Assembly: GCA_046317855.1 (NCBI GenBank)
Contig: JBKCVM010000019.1
Coordinates: 1 to 59,985, forward strand
Length of the DNA stretch: 59,985 nucleotides
Direction: 5' to 3'
Source: CAIOHW01 sp046317855
Lineage (GTDB): Bacteria > Bdellovibrionota > UBA1018
A model generated the notes under the pieces. The model was not told the origin of the DNA. It worked only from the letters and a program-made list of their open reading frames with translations, and did no database searches. Made by a program: the position numbers and the translations under genes. Of the stretch, positions 33,638-42,450 are shown one piece after another. How positions within the stretch are numbered: the stretch's first letter is position 1; the number at the start of each line of letters is the position of its first letter.

Positions 33638-35869
33638 TCAAGAAATAAAAAGCATCTCGCGATACTTTGGCAGCGGCCAAAACTCATCCGCCACGCATCC
33701 TTCGAGCTCGTCGCAAGCACGCCTGAGCTCTGCCATTGCGATTGATACTGGACCAGCCAATGCCTTCGCTTTTTCTTCTTCGGAGCTGCGAATTTCTGCG
33801 TCATGAAAAGACTTTTCAAGCGCCTTTTTTTTCTGCCCGAGCGACTGAACCAAAGCCCCTACCTGTTGGAGAGCCTCCACCTGAGGCGCTTCAACGCCCG
33901 CCGCTTTGGCCTGCGCCACCTGCTCGGCAAGCCTTCCATGATAGGCGTATCCTGCCGGCAGGATCTGCGTATCGACCATCTGTCTCAGCGTATCCACTTC
34001 GATCTGAAGATTCTTCACAAATCGCTCTAACCTGACGTGGAGCCTGGACTGAAGCTCAGGTTCACTCAAAACGCCCAAACTTGAAAAGAGCTTGCGCGAT
34101 TCAGGGGTACCCAGCTGAGCTAGCGCTTCAGGCGTCTTCTTGAGATTCAATAGCCCACGACTCTGAGCTTGGCGCACCCACTCCTCACTGTAGCCATTTC
34201 CCTCAAAGCGGACTGCTTTGGTTTCAGTGACTACCTCACGGATCAACTCGACAAGCGCCGCCTCGCGCCCCTTACCTGAAGCCAACTTGGCTTTCAGCCT
34301 CTCGCTCATTTGCGCCATCCCATAAGCGGCAACACTGTTGAGAACAGTGACCGGGAACGCCGGCGACGCAGACGAACCTACGGCCCGAAACTCAAACTTA
34401 TTTCCGGTGAAAGCAAAAGGCGAAGTTCGATTGCGGTCCGTATTGTCGCGCATCACGGCCGGGAGCTTGCTCACTCCCAACTGAATCAGCGCAGCCTCAG
34501 TGCCTCGTTCGCTGACTGCGCCTTTTTCAATCTCATCGAGAATTTTAGAGAGGAGATCCCCTAGAAAAATAGAAATGATTGCCGGGGGAGCCTCGTTAGC
34601 TCCCAAGCGATGATCATTTCCGGACGAGGCAATGGCTGCTCTCAGTAAACCAGCATGGTCGTGCACACCCTTCAGTACGGAGGCGAGCACAGTCAAAAAT
34701 CGCAGATTCTCGTGAGGGGTCTTGCCTGGATCCAGAAGATTCTCACCATCAAGCTCAGTGGAGCTTACCGCAACACTGATCGACCAGTTGCAGTGCTTGC
34801 CGCTGCCATTTACTCCGGCAAACGGCTTTTCGTGCAAGAGAACTTGATAGTGATGCCGGATCGCCACTTTACGTAAAACTTCCATCGTCAGCTGGTTATG
34901 ATCTACCGCCACATTGGCTTCTTCGAAGATGGGCGCTGTTTCGTACTGACTGGGGGCCACTTCGTTGTGCCGGGTCTTGGCCGGAACTCCGAGCCGATGC
35001 AGCTCAAGCTCCACTTCGCTCATGAACGCCTGCACCCGAGAAGGAATGCTACCAAAGTAATGGTCCTCAAGCTGCTGACCCTTGGGAGGCTGCCCTCCCA
35101 AAAGCGTTCTACCCGTCATGATCAAATCAGGCCTCAGCGAGGCAAAGGCCCGATCGATCAAAAAGTACTCTTGTTCCACCCCCAGAGTGGGGATGACTCG
35201 TTTCACCCCTTTTTCACCGATGAGATCCAGGAGTTGGCAGGCCTCTCGCGAAAGGGCCTCCATGCTGCGAAGGAGCGCGGTTTTTTCATCGAGCGAGTCG
35301 CCATGATAGCTCAAAAAAACGGACGGAATACAGAGGGTCTTTCCGTTCGTCGACTCCATGATGAAGACCGGGCTGGAGGGGTCCCATGCAGTGTAGCCGC
35401 GCGCTTCGAAGGTGGTGCGCATTCCGCCCGACGGAAAACTCGAAGCATCCGGCTCACTCTGAATCAACTGGGACCCACTAAATTTTTCGATCACCCGATG
35501 CGAATCATCAAAGCTCACAAAAGCATCATGCTTTTCAGCCGTCAGTCCGGTCTGAGGCTGAAACCAGTGACAAAAATGGGTCGCTCCATGTTCCATCGCC
35601 CAATCTTTGATCGCCGCCGCAACCGGGCCCGCAATCTCGGCATCGAGCTTCTTTCCATTCGGGCCTGCCTGGATCGTTGCCACCAGCTTCTGAAAGACGT
35701 CCTTAGGAAGCTTCTGTTTCATCAGGTCCAAATGAAACGTGTTCTGGCCAAAATATTCAGACACCTTGAGCAACCGGCCGGCATCGTCAGCCGGCAAACT
35801 AATCTTACGCGGGCTACGATTCTGAACCGTCTGCAGGGCCTGGCTTCGAGAGTGGAAGGCGTTTTCCAT
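33638..35869 (-). CDS. glnN: Glutamine synthetase type III (GlnN family)
   Basis: The 743-residue protein is far longer than GSI (about 470) and matches the GSIII family, whose hallmarks are seen in order: FGQNTFHLDLMKQKLP near the start, GVEQEYFLIDR, NEVAPSQYETAPIFEEANVAVDHNQ, and the ATP/ammonia site LHEKPFAGVNGSGKH. It condenses glutamate and ammonia to glutamine. No P-II or ntr regulator gene is adjacent. A long helical C-terminal region (after about 600) is normal for the family. A plus-strand open frame covering much of the gene is antisense noise. Confidence 0.96.
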   Translation of the reverse strand: MENAFHSRSQALQTVQNRSPRKISLPADDAGRLLKVSEYFGQNTFHLDLMKQKLPKDVFQKLVATIQAGPNGKKLDAEIAGPVAAAIKDWAMEHGATHFCHWFQPQTGLTAEKHDAFVSFDDSHRVIEKFSGSQLIQSEPDASSFPSGGMRTTFEARGYTAWDPSSPVFIMESTNGKTLCIPSVFLSYHGDSLDEKTALLRSMEALSREACQLLDLIGEKGVKRVIPTLGVEQEYFLIDRAFASLRPDLIMTGRTLLGGQPPKGQQLEDHYFGSIPSRVQAFMSEVELELHRLGVPAKTRHNEVAPSQYETAPIFEEANVAVDHNQLTMEVLRKVAIRHHYQVLLHEKPFAGVNGSGKHCNWSISVAVSSTELDGENLLDPGKTPHENLRFLTVLASVLKGVHDHAGLLRAAIASSGNDHRLGANEAPPAIISIFLGDLLSKILDEIEKGAVSERGTEAALIQLGVSKLPAVMRDNTDRNRTSPFAFTGNKFEFRAVGSSASPAFPVTVLNSVAAYGMAQMSERLKAKLASGKGREAALVELIREVVTETKAVRFEGNGYSEEWVRQAQSRGLLNLKKTPEALAQLGTPESRKLFSSLGVLSEPELQSRLHVRLERFVKNLQIEVDTLRQMVDTQILPAGYAYHGRLAEQVAQAKAAGVEAPQVEALQQVGALVQSLGQKKKALEKSFHDAEIRSSEEEKAKALAGPVSIAMAELRRACDELEGCVADEFWPLPKYREMLFIS

Positions 35870-35981
35870 GCGCCCTACTGTATCGAAGGCTTTTCAAAAA
35901 GGTAAGAGTGGCCGCGATCCGTGAAGAAATGAACAACGAGCTCGCTGCCCGGGAACAATCAAGAAGCGACGCGTCCAAGAC

Positions 35982-37886
35982 TCACTGAGTTGCCCCAATC
36001 CGATCGATTTCGTCCAATAAACCAAGGAGCTTTGCCCGAGCCTCAGACTCGGTCAGCACGCCTGCATTCGTACCAAAGCGCACCCATTCACAATACTCTA
36101 GAATCTCGCAAATTCGCCGCCACTCGGATGGCTCGAGCCCAAGATCTTCTACTGCCTTTTTATAAATTTCCTCTCGAGAGAGCGCTCGCGCAGAAATCAT
36201 GAACTTTGAGAGGTGCTTGTCATCAATCCGTTGGCAGAGGCACTGAGCCAGTTGGTCATAAGCCCGCAGGACCTGTTCCCATGGCGCCGAAGCAACCTCA
36301 GACTTGGCAAAGCGCCTGAGTTCGTCGGAACTCCGAGCAGCATTCTTCTTCCAAATAGAAAGCCTCAAGCTGCGCAGTTTCTGCCACTTTCTTACGATCC
36401 GTCGGCCCAAAGAGGCTACCAGTAAGATTCCGCTCACCCCAAGAAGTGCTGCAAGGATCCAGCGAGCGATTTTTCGGGCGCTGACGGTCTCAGCGGCAGC
36501 ACCCTTCCACTCTTCTGGCAACAAATAGACCGGCACCAGCGGGCTGGGCGCCACACTGGGCTGAACTCCAGAGCTGGAAACACCAGCACCAGAAACGGCT
36601 ACGCCATTAAAAGAGGACGGCTCGAGGACATCAATGGAATGGCCTGCCGCAGTCAACGTGCGATAAGCGCGATTTTTTACAGAGAAAAAAGAAAACTCAG
36701 CCTGCGGAAGCGTGAGTTTACCGGGCTTACGCGGAATGATGAGCACCTCGAAAACTTTGGTGGACACGCCCCCCCGCGACGAAAGGACTTTTGATTTTGT
36801 CTCAAAAATCTCCACGTCCGCGGGCCATGCCACCTTGGGCTCGGTGATCGCCGCCACATTACCCATGCCTTCAACTTTCAGAGTCAGAGTCAGAGCCTCA
36901 TTTGCCCTGACCTGCGTGCGATCGACAGCTGAATCCAGTGAAAAGTCGCCTACACCACCTGTAAAGCTAGTGGGGCGGCCCTCGGTCGGCAGCGGGAGAA
37001 CCTCAAGTTCCAAGCGGTCGTTCCGATGACTCCATTCTCGCGGCTGGATCTGCTGAAAGAAGCTCTGAATCGGGTCATTCAGATCGATTCCTGCATCCGT
37101 TCCTGGATAGTAGTTTGCTTTGATCGCCATCGAATCCACAGGAAGCCGCCCTTCTTTGAGCGGATAAGCAGCATATCTTGCGAGCAAGGAGCGCTCGTAG
37201 GGAACCCCATCTACCACGACTGATTCGTCCTGAACTCTCTGGCCTAAAACCGGCAGTTCCAGATCCTCCCGCAGAAACCCATCCAAAATAGGGTACTTCT
37301 CAACCTGAATATTGAAGACTCGGCTGCGGCGATAAAGATAATAGCTCACGATCACTTGCTGACCTTTGTAAACTCGGCTTCGATCGAGCTCAGCACGAAC
37401 TGTAAAGGGCGGTCCCGAGACATTTTTCTTCATTCCTCGCAAACCCATGCCACCCCCACCATAGCGAGCTGGGGGCGGAGTACCCTGACCAGAGGCAGTC
37501 ACTTCCACTGAGAGAGGCGGATGCTGAAGCTGCTTGCCATTCACATCGACACGAATCTGAGAGATCTGCAGGCGACCCGTCTTTTTAGGCCTTAAAACTT
37601 TGGTCACTTTCTTGTTGTTACGCACCCCAAATTGGCCATTCTGATAGTACGATTCAACAAAGACGCTCGAATACTGATTCACCTCATCAAAATCAGGGGC
37701 ATCAAAGTGGGGTTCGCCAATCTGAAAATTGCCATCGGATTGGATAGAAAACTGTAACGAAACCGACTCATCCATCCCCACAAAGCCACGATCGACCGTC
37801 ACTTCCCAAGTTGAGTCATCAGCAAACGCCAGACTCAGTGCCAGAAGCGAAGCTACCGCAACTCCAATAATCCGTCGCTGATCCAT
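35982..37886 (-). CDS. batD: BatD-like oxygen-tolerance / Bat complex protein
   Basis: The protein is 634 residues from the ATG at 37886, with a signal peptide ending LALSLAFA. Beta-sandwich repeats follow (for example SVSLQFSIQSDGNFQIG), containing the BatD pattern QVIVSYYLYRRSRVFNIQVEKYP. A C-terminal transmembrane helix (IARWILAALLGVSGILLVA) and a cytoplasmic helical tail complete the protein. BatD belongs to the Bat (Bacteroides aerotolerance) operon, whose products form a membrane and periplasmic complex of unclear function, possibly in stress tolerance and chaperoning. It is the last gene of the moxR-bat run. Confidence 0.9.
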   Translation of the reverse strand: MDQRRIIGVAVASLLALSLAFADDSTWEVTVDRGFVGMDESVSLQFSIQSDGNFQIGEPHFDAPDFDEVNQYSSVFVESYYQNGQFGVRNNKKVTKVLRPKKTGRLQISQIRVDVNGKQLQHPPLSVEVTASGQGTPPPARYGGGGMGLRGMKKNVSGPPFTVRAELDRSRVYKGQQVIVSYYLYRRSRVFNIQVEKYPILDGFLREDLELPVLGQRVQDESVVVDGVPYERSLLARYAAYPLKEGRLPVDSMAIKANYYPGTDAGIDLNDPIQSFFQQIQPREWSHRNDRLELEVLPLPTEGRPTSFTGGVGDFSLDSAVDRTQVRANEALTLTLKVEGMGNVAAITEPKVAWPADVEIFETKSKVLSSRGGVSTKVFEVLIIPRKPGKLTLPQAEFSFFSVKNRAYRTLTAAGHSIDVLEPSSFNGVAVSGAGVSSSGVQPSVAPSPLVPVYLLPEEWKGAAAETVSARKIARWILAALLGVSGILLVASLGRRIVRKWQKLRSLRLSIWKKNAARSSDELRRFAKSEVASAPWEQVLRAYDQLAQCLCQRIDDKHLSKFMISARALSREEIYKKAVEDLGLEPSEWRRICEILEYCEWVRFGTNAGVLTESEARAKLLGLLDEIDRIGATQ

Positions 37887-37905
37887 TTTGCTTGGTCCTA
37901 CCCCT

Positions 37906-39639
37906 CTACCAGTCTCGACCACTCTGAGAGTTCGCATTTCCGCGCTGCTTTTTCAAACGAGCCTGAAGCTGTTTTTCTCGAGCTGAAATTTCAGCCATCA
38001 CACGCTCCGAGTCCTCAGGAGAGAGCTTTTCTGATCTGAAAGCTCTTCTGCGACTGACGGATGGATCCTCATAAGACTGGCCCTGAGACTTGGGCTCTGG
38101 CTGAGACTGGCTGCCCTGTTGTTGCTGCTTTTGCTTTTGCTTTTGCTGCTGCTGCTGCTGATCTTGCTCCTGTTTTTGCTGCTGCAGGGCCTCGATCCGC
38201 TTTCGTGCCTGGACCTCAAGCTCGGGATCACCGGCAAGTCTAGCCATACGAATGGACTCAGCAAAAGCACGGATTGCCTGACCATGCTGCCGGGCTTTTT
38301 CATGCGCAGCACCCAGATTATACAAAGAAACTCCGGAGAGCTGCGGATTGCCCTGTTGTTTGGCCCTCTGGGTAGCCTCGTCAAAGCTCTTTACAGCCTT
38401 TTCGGTTGCTCCACTTTGGAGCTCGGCTACACCCTGATTGAAAGTGGGCTCCACTTTTTCAGGATCGCTTGCCTGAGCCTCTGAGAAATTCTTGCGCGCC
38501 AGTTCAAGGTCTTTTTCATCGAAAGCGGCCACACCCTGTCGATTCTTGAGGTAACTTTTGAGTGTCGAGGCTTGAGCGTTCACTCCTCCGAACAAAAACA
38601 GAATAACGACCCACAGACGCACCAACGGAATCCACCACTCCACCAGCAACAGAATTAATCCGATTCCAACGAAGAGCTGAAATCGCTCGGTTGGAATCAC
38701 CACCTTTCGCTCAGCAAGCTGGGTGCGATCCAAAGCTCCCAACGCACCGAGTAACTCCTCTCGCTCCGACTCTGAATCACTGACTGTCCAGTAGCGTCCG
38801 CCAGAGGCCTGGGCCACCGCTTCTAATGTTTTTGGTTCAAGTCGGCTCTGCACTACTTCTCTACCCTGCCGTTTGTAGCCCATGAGCTGCCCCTGCTCGT
38901 CGCGCAACGGAATCGGCCCTCCCCGCTGCGACCCCACTCCAAGCACAAACAGTTGGATGCCTTTTTCTTTGAGCTTTGAGGCGATCCGGGCAGCCTCACC
39001 CTCGTGGTCCTCCCCATCGGTCACCAAAAGAATGGCTCGCGTGGGTGCCCCCTTTACAGAAGCCGAGGGATCCGTGTTCTGAGCGCCACGCTCAAGAGAA
39101 GCGAGCGCTGTTTCTAGACCCAGTCCAATGTCCGTCCCCTGATTGCCAAGCGAGCCGGGATTCAAAACTTCTAAGACTTCTTGAACGTAATTCAGGTCAT
39201 TGGTGAGCGGGCATGCCACGTAAGTGCTTGCAGCAAATGCAACCACCCCCACCCGGTCACCCGCCAGCGGCTCAAGAAGCCGACTGATAAAGTGGCGAGC
39301 TTTCTTAATTCGAGAGGGCACCACATCTTCCACATCCATGCTCCGAGAGAGATCCAGTACAACCATGAGGTCGAGCCCCGTTGCACCGATGACCTCTTCG
39401 CGAGCGCCCCACTGAGGCCGGGCCAGTGCCGCCACAAGAAGCAGCATGCCCCCCAGCCAAAAGAAAAGCTTATGCTTACGAGCCGATAAATTAAGTTGTG
39501 GGATTAGCCGTTCAAAAAGAGCGGGAGAAAAGGCTTGAAACAAGGTCGCAAATCCACGGCGATACTGAAAAAGCGCAAAGAGACTCAATGCCACAGGAAT
39601 GAGCAGGAGCAGCAGAGCTGAAGGACTAGCCCATTTCAA
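37906..39639 (-). CDS. batB: Fused BatB (VWA) - BatC (TPR) protein
   Basis: The protein is 577 residues from a TTG at 39639 (TTGA overlap with the batA stop; GGAGG seven bases upstream). A longer ATG start at 39654 would place that GGAGG inside the gene. The first about 310 residues are BatB-like: two N-terminal transmembrane helices, a VWA domain with metal-site DLSRSMD and TDGEDHEGE, then a transmembrane helix. From about 335 the sequence is a TPR domain (LELARKNFSEAQ, YNLGAAHEKARQHG), a Gln/Lys-rich run (about 470-495) and a BatC-type C-terminal helix ERVMAEISAREKQLQ. BatB and BatC are usually separate genes; here a single frame is seen. Confidence 0.9.
   Translation of the reverse strand: MKWASPSALLLLLIPVALSLFALFQYRRGFATLFQAFSPALFERLIPQLNLSARKHKLFFWLGGMLLLVAALARPQWGAREEVIGATGLDLMVVLDLSRSMDVEDVVPSRIKKARHFISRLLEPLAGDRVGVVAFAASTYVACPLTNDLNYVQEVLEVLNPGSLGNQGTDIGLGLETALASLERGAQNTDPSASVKGAPTRAILLVTDGEDHEGEAARIASKLKEKGIQLFVLGVGSQRGGPIPLRDEQGQLMGYKRQGREVVQSRLEPKTLEAVAQASGGRYWTVSDSESEREELLGALGALDRTQLAERKVVIPTERFQLFVGIGLILLLVEWWIPLVRLWVVILFLFGGVNAQASTLKSYLKNRQGVAAFDEKDLELARKNFSEAQASDPEKVEPTFNQGVAELQSGATEKAVKSFDEATQRAKQQGNPQLSGVSLYNLGAAHEKARQHGQAIRAFAESIRMARLAGDPELEVQARKRIEALQQQKQEQDQQQQQQKQKQKQQQQGSQSQPEPKSQGQSYEDPSVSRRRAFRSEKLSPEDSERVMAEISAREKQLQARLKKQRGNANSQSGRDW
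38109..38180. repeat. Gln/Lys codon repeat tract in batBC
   Basis: On the plus strand a run of gctgctgttgct- and gctttt-type units encodes, on the minus strand, a Gln/Lys-rich linker of roughly 25 residues. It separates the TPR part from the C-terminal helix of the BatB-BatC fusion. Such triplet tracts often vary in length between strains. Confidence 0.7.
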
Positions 39640-40619
39640 AACGCAAACCTCCAAAGAGTGACAGAAAGCGCAAACTCCAAAAAAAGCAGCGCAATTCCAA
39701 GAGTCAGCGGCTTTGCAAATCGCTCCTCGTATCTCACGCGCTCGTTGGTCTTTACCTCGGTCTTTTCCATTTGGTCGATCTCTTTAAAGACCGAACCCAA
39801 CGTCCCCTCATCAGTGACTCGAAAAAACTTTCCACCGGTTACAGATGCAATTTTTTGAAGGAGCTCAGGATTCAGAGCATTGTCAAAATATTGATAGCTC
39901 GTCACAACGTTGCCCAGAATCCCTTGTGAACGGATCGGCAGTCGGACGCGCCCCTCCCTTCCAATCGCAATCGTGTAGACCCTAATCCCGTACCCCGAGG
40001 CAATGTCCCCCGCAGTCGCAGGATCGACCTGTCCCACATTGTTATCTCCATCGGTGAGCAAGATAATCACTCGGGTCTTTGCGGTGCTATTTCTCAATCG
40101 ATTGACGGCTAGAGAAAGACCGTCGCCAATTCCGGTGCCGTCTTTGAGCACGCCAATTTTGGCGTCACGCAGTGCTCTGAGGACCAAGCCATAATCCAAA
40201 GTGGGAGGCGCAAGGGTCAGGGGCTCGCCAGAAAAAATCACAAAACCAATCCGGTCATCCTGTCGCCCCTGGATGAATGACTCCATGGTGCTCTTAGCCA
40301 CCTCAAAGCGGGAGCGTTCTGAAAGATCCTCGATGTTCATACTGGCCGAGACGTCCATGACCATCATGATGTCAATTCCACTCACCGTTCTCTCGGACTG
40401 ATGAAAGCTGGCCTGAGGTCGAGCCATCGCCACAAAGACCAGGGCTAGGCCGGCAAGCCTGATTGCAGCGAGATAGAGCTGTGGGTTTTTTGCAGAAGCT
40501 TTTGTGTCAATCGGTAAAGAAAACGGAAGTGGAGGCGGGGTATTGCGCCTAACCCAGAACCGGTAAAGGAGCAAAAGTGGAACCCAACCCAAGAGCCACT
40601 GCCACGTCTCAAGTCGCAC
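39636..40619 (-). CDS. batA: BatA-like VWA membrane protein
   Basis: The protein is 327 residues from a GTG at 40619 that lies inside the last codons of the upstream gene with GGAGG six bases before it. The frame is open 30 codons further. It has two N-terminal transmembrane helices, a VWA domain with the metal-site motif DVSASMN and the conserved LLTDGDNNVG, and a C-terminal transmembrane helix. BatA pairs with BatB in the Bat complex, and VWA domains bind protein partners through Mg ions. It overlaps batB by four bases. Confidence 0.92.
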   Translation of the reverse strand: MRLETWQWLLGWVPLLLLYRFWVRRNTPPPLPFSLPIDTKASAKNPQLYLAAIRLAGLALVFVAMARPQASFHQSERTVSGIDIMMVMDVSASMNIEDLSERSRFEVAKSTMESFIQGRQDDRIGFVIFSGEPLTLAPPTLDYGLVLRALRDAKIGVLKDGTGIGDGLSLAVNRLRNSTAKTRVIILLTDGDNNVGQVDPATAGDIASGYGIRVYTIAIGREGRVRLPIRSQGILGNVVTSYQYFDNALNPELLQKIASVTGGKFFRVTDEGTLGSVFKEIDQMEKTEVKTNERVRYEERFAKPLTLGIALLFLEFALSVTLWRFAF

Positions 40620-41559
40620 TCGTGACCTCCGAGCGACGGGTACGCTGGATCCAAACTCTTGCGTCGCCAAGGACACGCAAGGGCTCATCATCCTCGGGGG
40701 CGGGTACAAAGTCTGTGAACTTCACTCGGTCCAAGGCCTCAAAGAGAGATGAAACCCTTTGAATCAGCTCTGGTGACAGCCCAGAAGAATCCAAAGCGCG
40801 CAACATTTCTCGAGTAGTGAAATCAGTCGCTGCAATACCATAACGTTTTTCAATGTAGACTTTGAGTGTCTCAGAGACTCCAAAGTAGTGCTTTTTATGC
40901 TGATTTTTTTTGTAAAATGCCTGCTTTTCAATTTTCTGAAGCGCAGCCAATGCCTCTTCGTGTTCTAAGATTTTTTTGGTCACGGCCCCAAGAGCACCGG
41001 TGAGAGGCCTTCTTTTGAGCTGGCGTGCTCTTCTCCAAAGCCAGTACCCGCCTGCAACGCTCCCTAACCCAAGCAGGGCAATCCCGCCCCAAAGCCAATG
41101 CCGTGGAAATCGCATCCTCAATGGCGGAACAAACTCTACAGGAGGCTTTTCATCCCCACCCGCTCCCGCCACTTCAAATTGAAGAGCTCGAGTGCGCCCA
41201 ATCACTTTGCCGTCGGGATCCTCGACCTGCAACTCGGGCAAAGTCAAACTACCCGACTTGATGGGAATCATTGAAAATGCACTCATGATGTCGTCTTTGG
41301 GATGAGAAAAGACCTCCCAACCCTGCTCACTCAAAGGCTTGGCCCCCTTGAGAGGGGCAATGATCGCAGCGCGAGTGTCAGGCTTTTTTTCGCCAATCCA
41401 TTGAAAACGAATGACATCCCCCACCAAGATGGGCGGATCTATCTTCTGCGACTGCGGGGCAGAATAGTATCGCTGGACTTCATACACGGGCTGGTCGGTC
41501 GGCTCGAGTGCCCAAACCTGGATAGCGATCAAGAGTCCCAGCGCATAACCTTTTGTCAT
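40609..41559 (-). CDS. DUF4381-like Bat-operon membrane protein
   Basis: The 316-residue protein has an N-terminal signal peptide (about 1-18), a periplasmic beta domain to about 150 and one transmembrane helix (HWLWGGIALLGLGSVAGGYW). A cytoplasmic helical domain follows with YFGVSETLKVYIEKRYGI and TTREMLRAL, the pattern of proteins found between DUF58 and VWA genes in many Bat operons. Family assignment is from the pattern and position. It overlaps the DUF58 gene by four bases (ATGA) and batA by 11. A likely role is coupling BatA/BatB to the cytoplasmic MoxR side. Confidence 0.8.
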   Translation of the reverse strand: MTKGYALGLLIAIQVWALEPTDQPVYEVQRYYSAPQSQKIDPPILVGDVIRFQWIGEKKPDTRAAIIAPLKGAKPLSEQGWEVFSHPKDDIMSAFSMIPIKSGSLTLPELQVEDPDGKVIGRTRALQFEVAGAGGDEKPPVEFVPPLRMRFPRHWLWGGIALLGLGSVAGGYWLWRRARQLKRRPLTGALGAVTKKILEHEEALAALQKIEKQAFYKKNQHKKHYFGVSETLKVYIEKRYGIAATDFTTREMLRALDSSGLSPELIQRVSSLFEALDRVKFTDFVPAPEDDEPLRVLGDARVWIQRTRRSEVTSAT

Positions 41560-42449
41560 CTGCTTCTCCTGGCAGCGCGAGCTCTAAAAAACCTCACTAA
41601 TGCATCAGACATATCTTGGGCAGCATCAACTAAAAGATGCTCTACACGCCCAGACTTTAGAGCAGAATCTCGCGCCCCGGCGTGACCTGCCATGAACTCG
41701 GCAAGCCAGCGCTTAAAAAGGTAGGACCCCGTCTCTACTACTCGCTGGGCTCCCGTCTCCGGATCGATCACATGCAGAAAACCAACCGCTGGCATTTGTT
41801 TCTCGACTTGATCCTGTACCTGAACTGCAACCACGTCATGGCGCCTCGCCAATCGGCGCAGTGAAGCGTCATATCCCTCAGCAAGAAAATCACTCACTAC
41901 AACAACAATCCCTTGATGACTCATCACTCGACCCGCAGCATCGAGGCCAACCGCTAAGCGGGTTCCGGACTGCCGTGGGCGATGCTCCATGAGTTCTTTG
42001 AGCAGCCGCGAGACGTGAGCCTTACCTTTTCTGGGGGGTATTACTTTTTCGACTTCTGACGAGAAAATCACGAGCCCAACTTTGTCGCCCCCAAGCGCCG
42101 CAGCAAATGCCAACATACCGGCTATCTCGATTGATGCATCAGACTTCAGTCGAGTCTGACTCCCAAAAAACTGGGAGGCGGATGCATCGACCAAAAGAAG
42201 AACAGTGAGCTCACGCTCTTCTTCGAATTTTTTGACTAGAATATCGCGCGAACGCGCACTCACCTTCCAGTCAATGTGACGGACATCATCGCCAGCAAAG
42301 TAGATTCGATGCTCAGAGAATTGAACCCCTTGGCCTCTAAAAGCGCTCCGGTACCCTCCCGTCATCATGTCATCCATCAACCGACGCGTGATGAATTCGA
42401 GCTGCCTGATTTTCTTGATCGAATCGGATGAAAACTTGGGCGAATGCAC
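41556..42449 (-). CDS. DUF58 domain protein of the MoxR-Bat module
   Basis: The protein is 297 residues from a GTG at 42449, one base after the moxR stop. It carries the DUF58 core FAGDDVRHIDWKVSARSRD, a VWA-like domain with LLVDASASQF, and VVVSDFLAEGYD. DUF58 proteins occur beside MoxR ATPases and VWA proteins throughout bacteria and are thought to be MoxR-associated adaptors. No transmembrane helix is visible in this copy. It ends inside the start of the DUF4381-like gene, so the two are coupled. Confidence 0.92.
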   Translation of the reverse strand: MHSPKFSSDSIKKIRQLEFITRRLMDDMMTGGYRSAFRGQGVQFSEHRIYFAGDDVRHIDWKVSARSRDILVKKFEEERELTVLLLVDASASQFFGSQTRLKSDASIEIAGMLAFAAALGGDKVGLVIFSSEVEKVIPPRKGKAHVSRLLKELMEHRPRQSGTRLAVGLDAAGRVMSHQGIVVVVSDFLAEGYDASLRRLARRHDVVAVQVQDQVEKQMPAVGFLHVIDPETGAQRVVETGSYLFKRWLAEFMAGHAGARDSALKSGRVEHLLVDAAQDMSDALVRFFRARAARRSR

Positions 42450-42450
42450 C

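Noticed and set aside
34898..35905. A 335-codon plus-strand open frame opposite glnN
   Set aside because: It is exactly antisense to a strongly conserved GSIII gene, has no recognisable protein features, and its Arg/His/Leu-rich composition is what reversed codons of a GC-rich gene give.
35870..35981. Terminator after batD or promoter of glnN
   Set aside because: Only short palindromes and a GAACAA direct repeat are visible; no stem with a T-run and no well-spaced promoter boxes.
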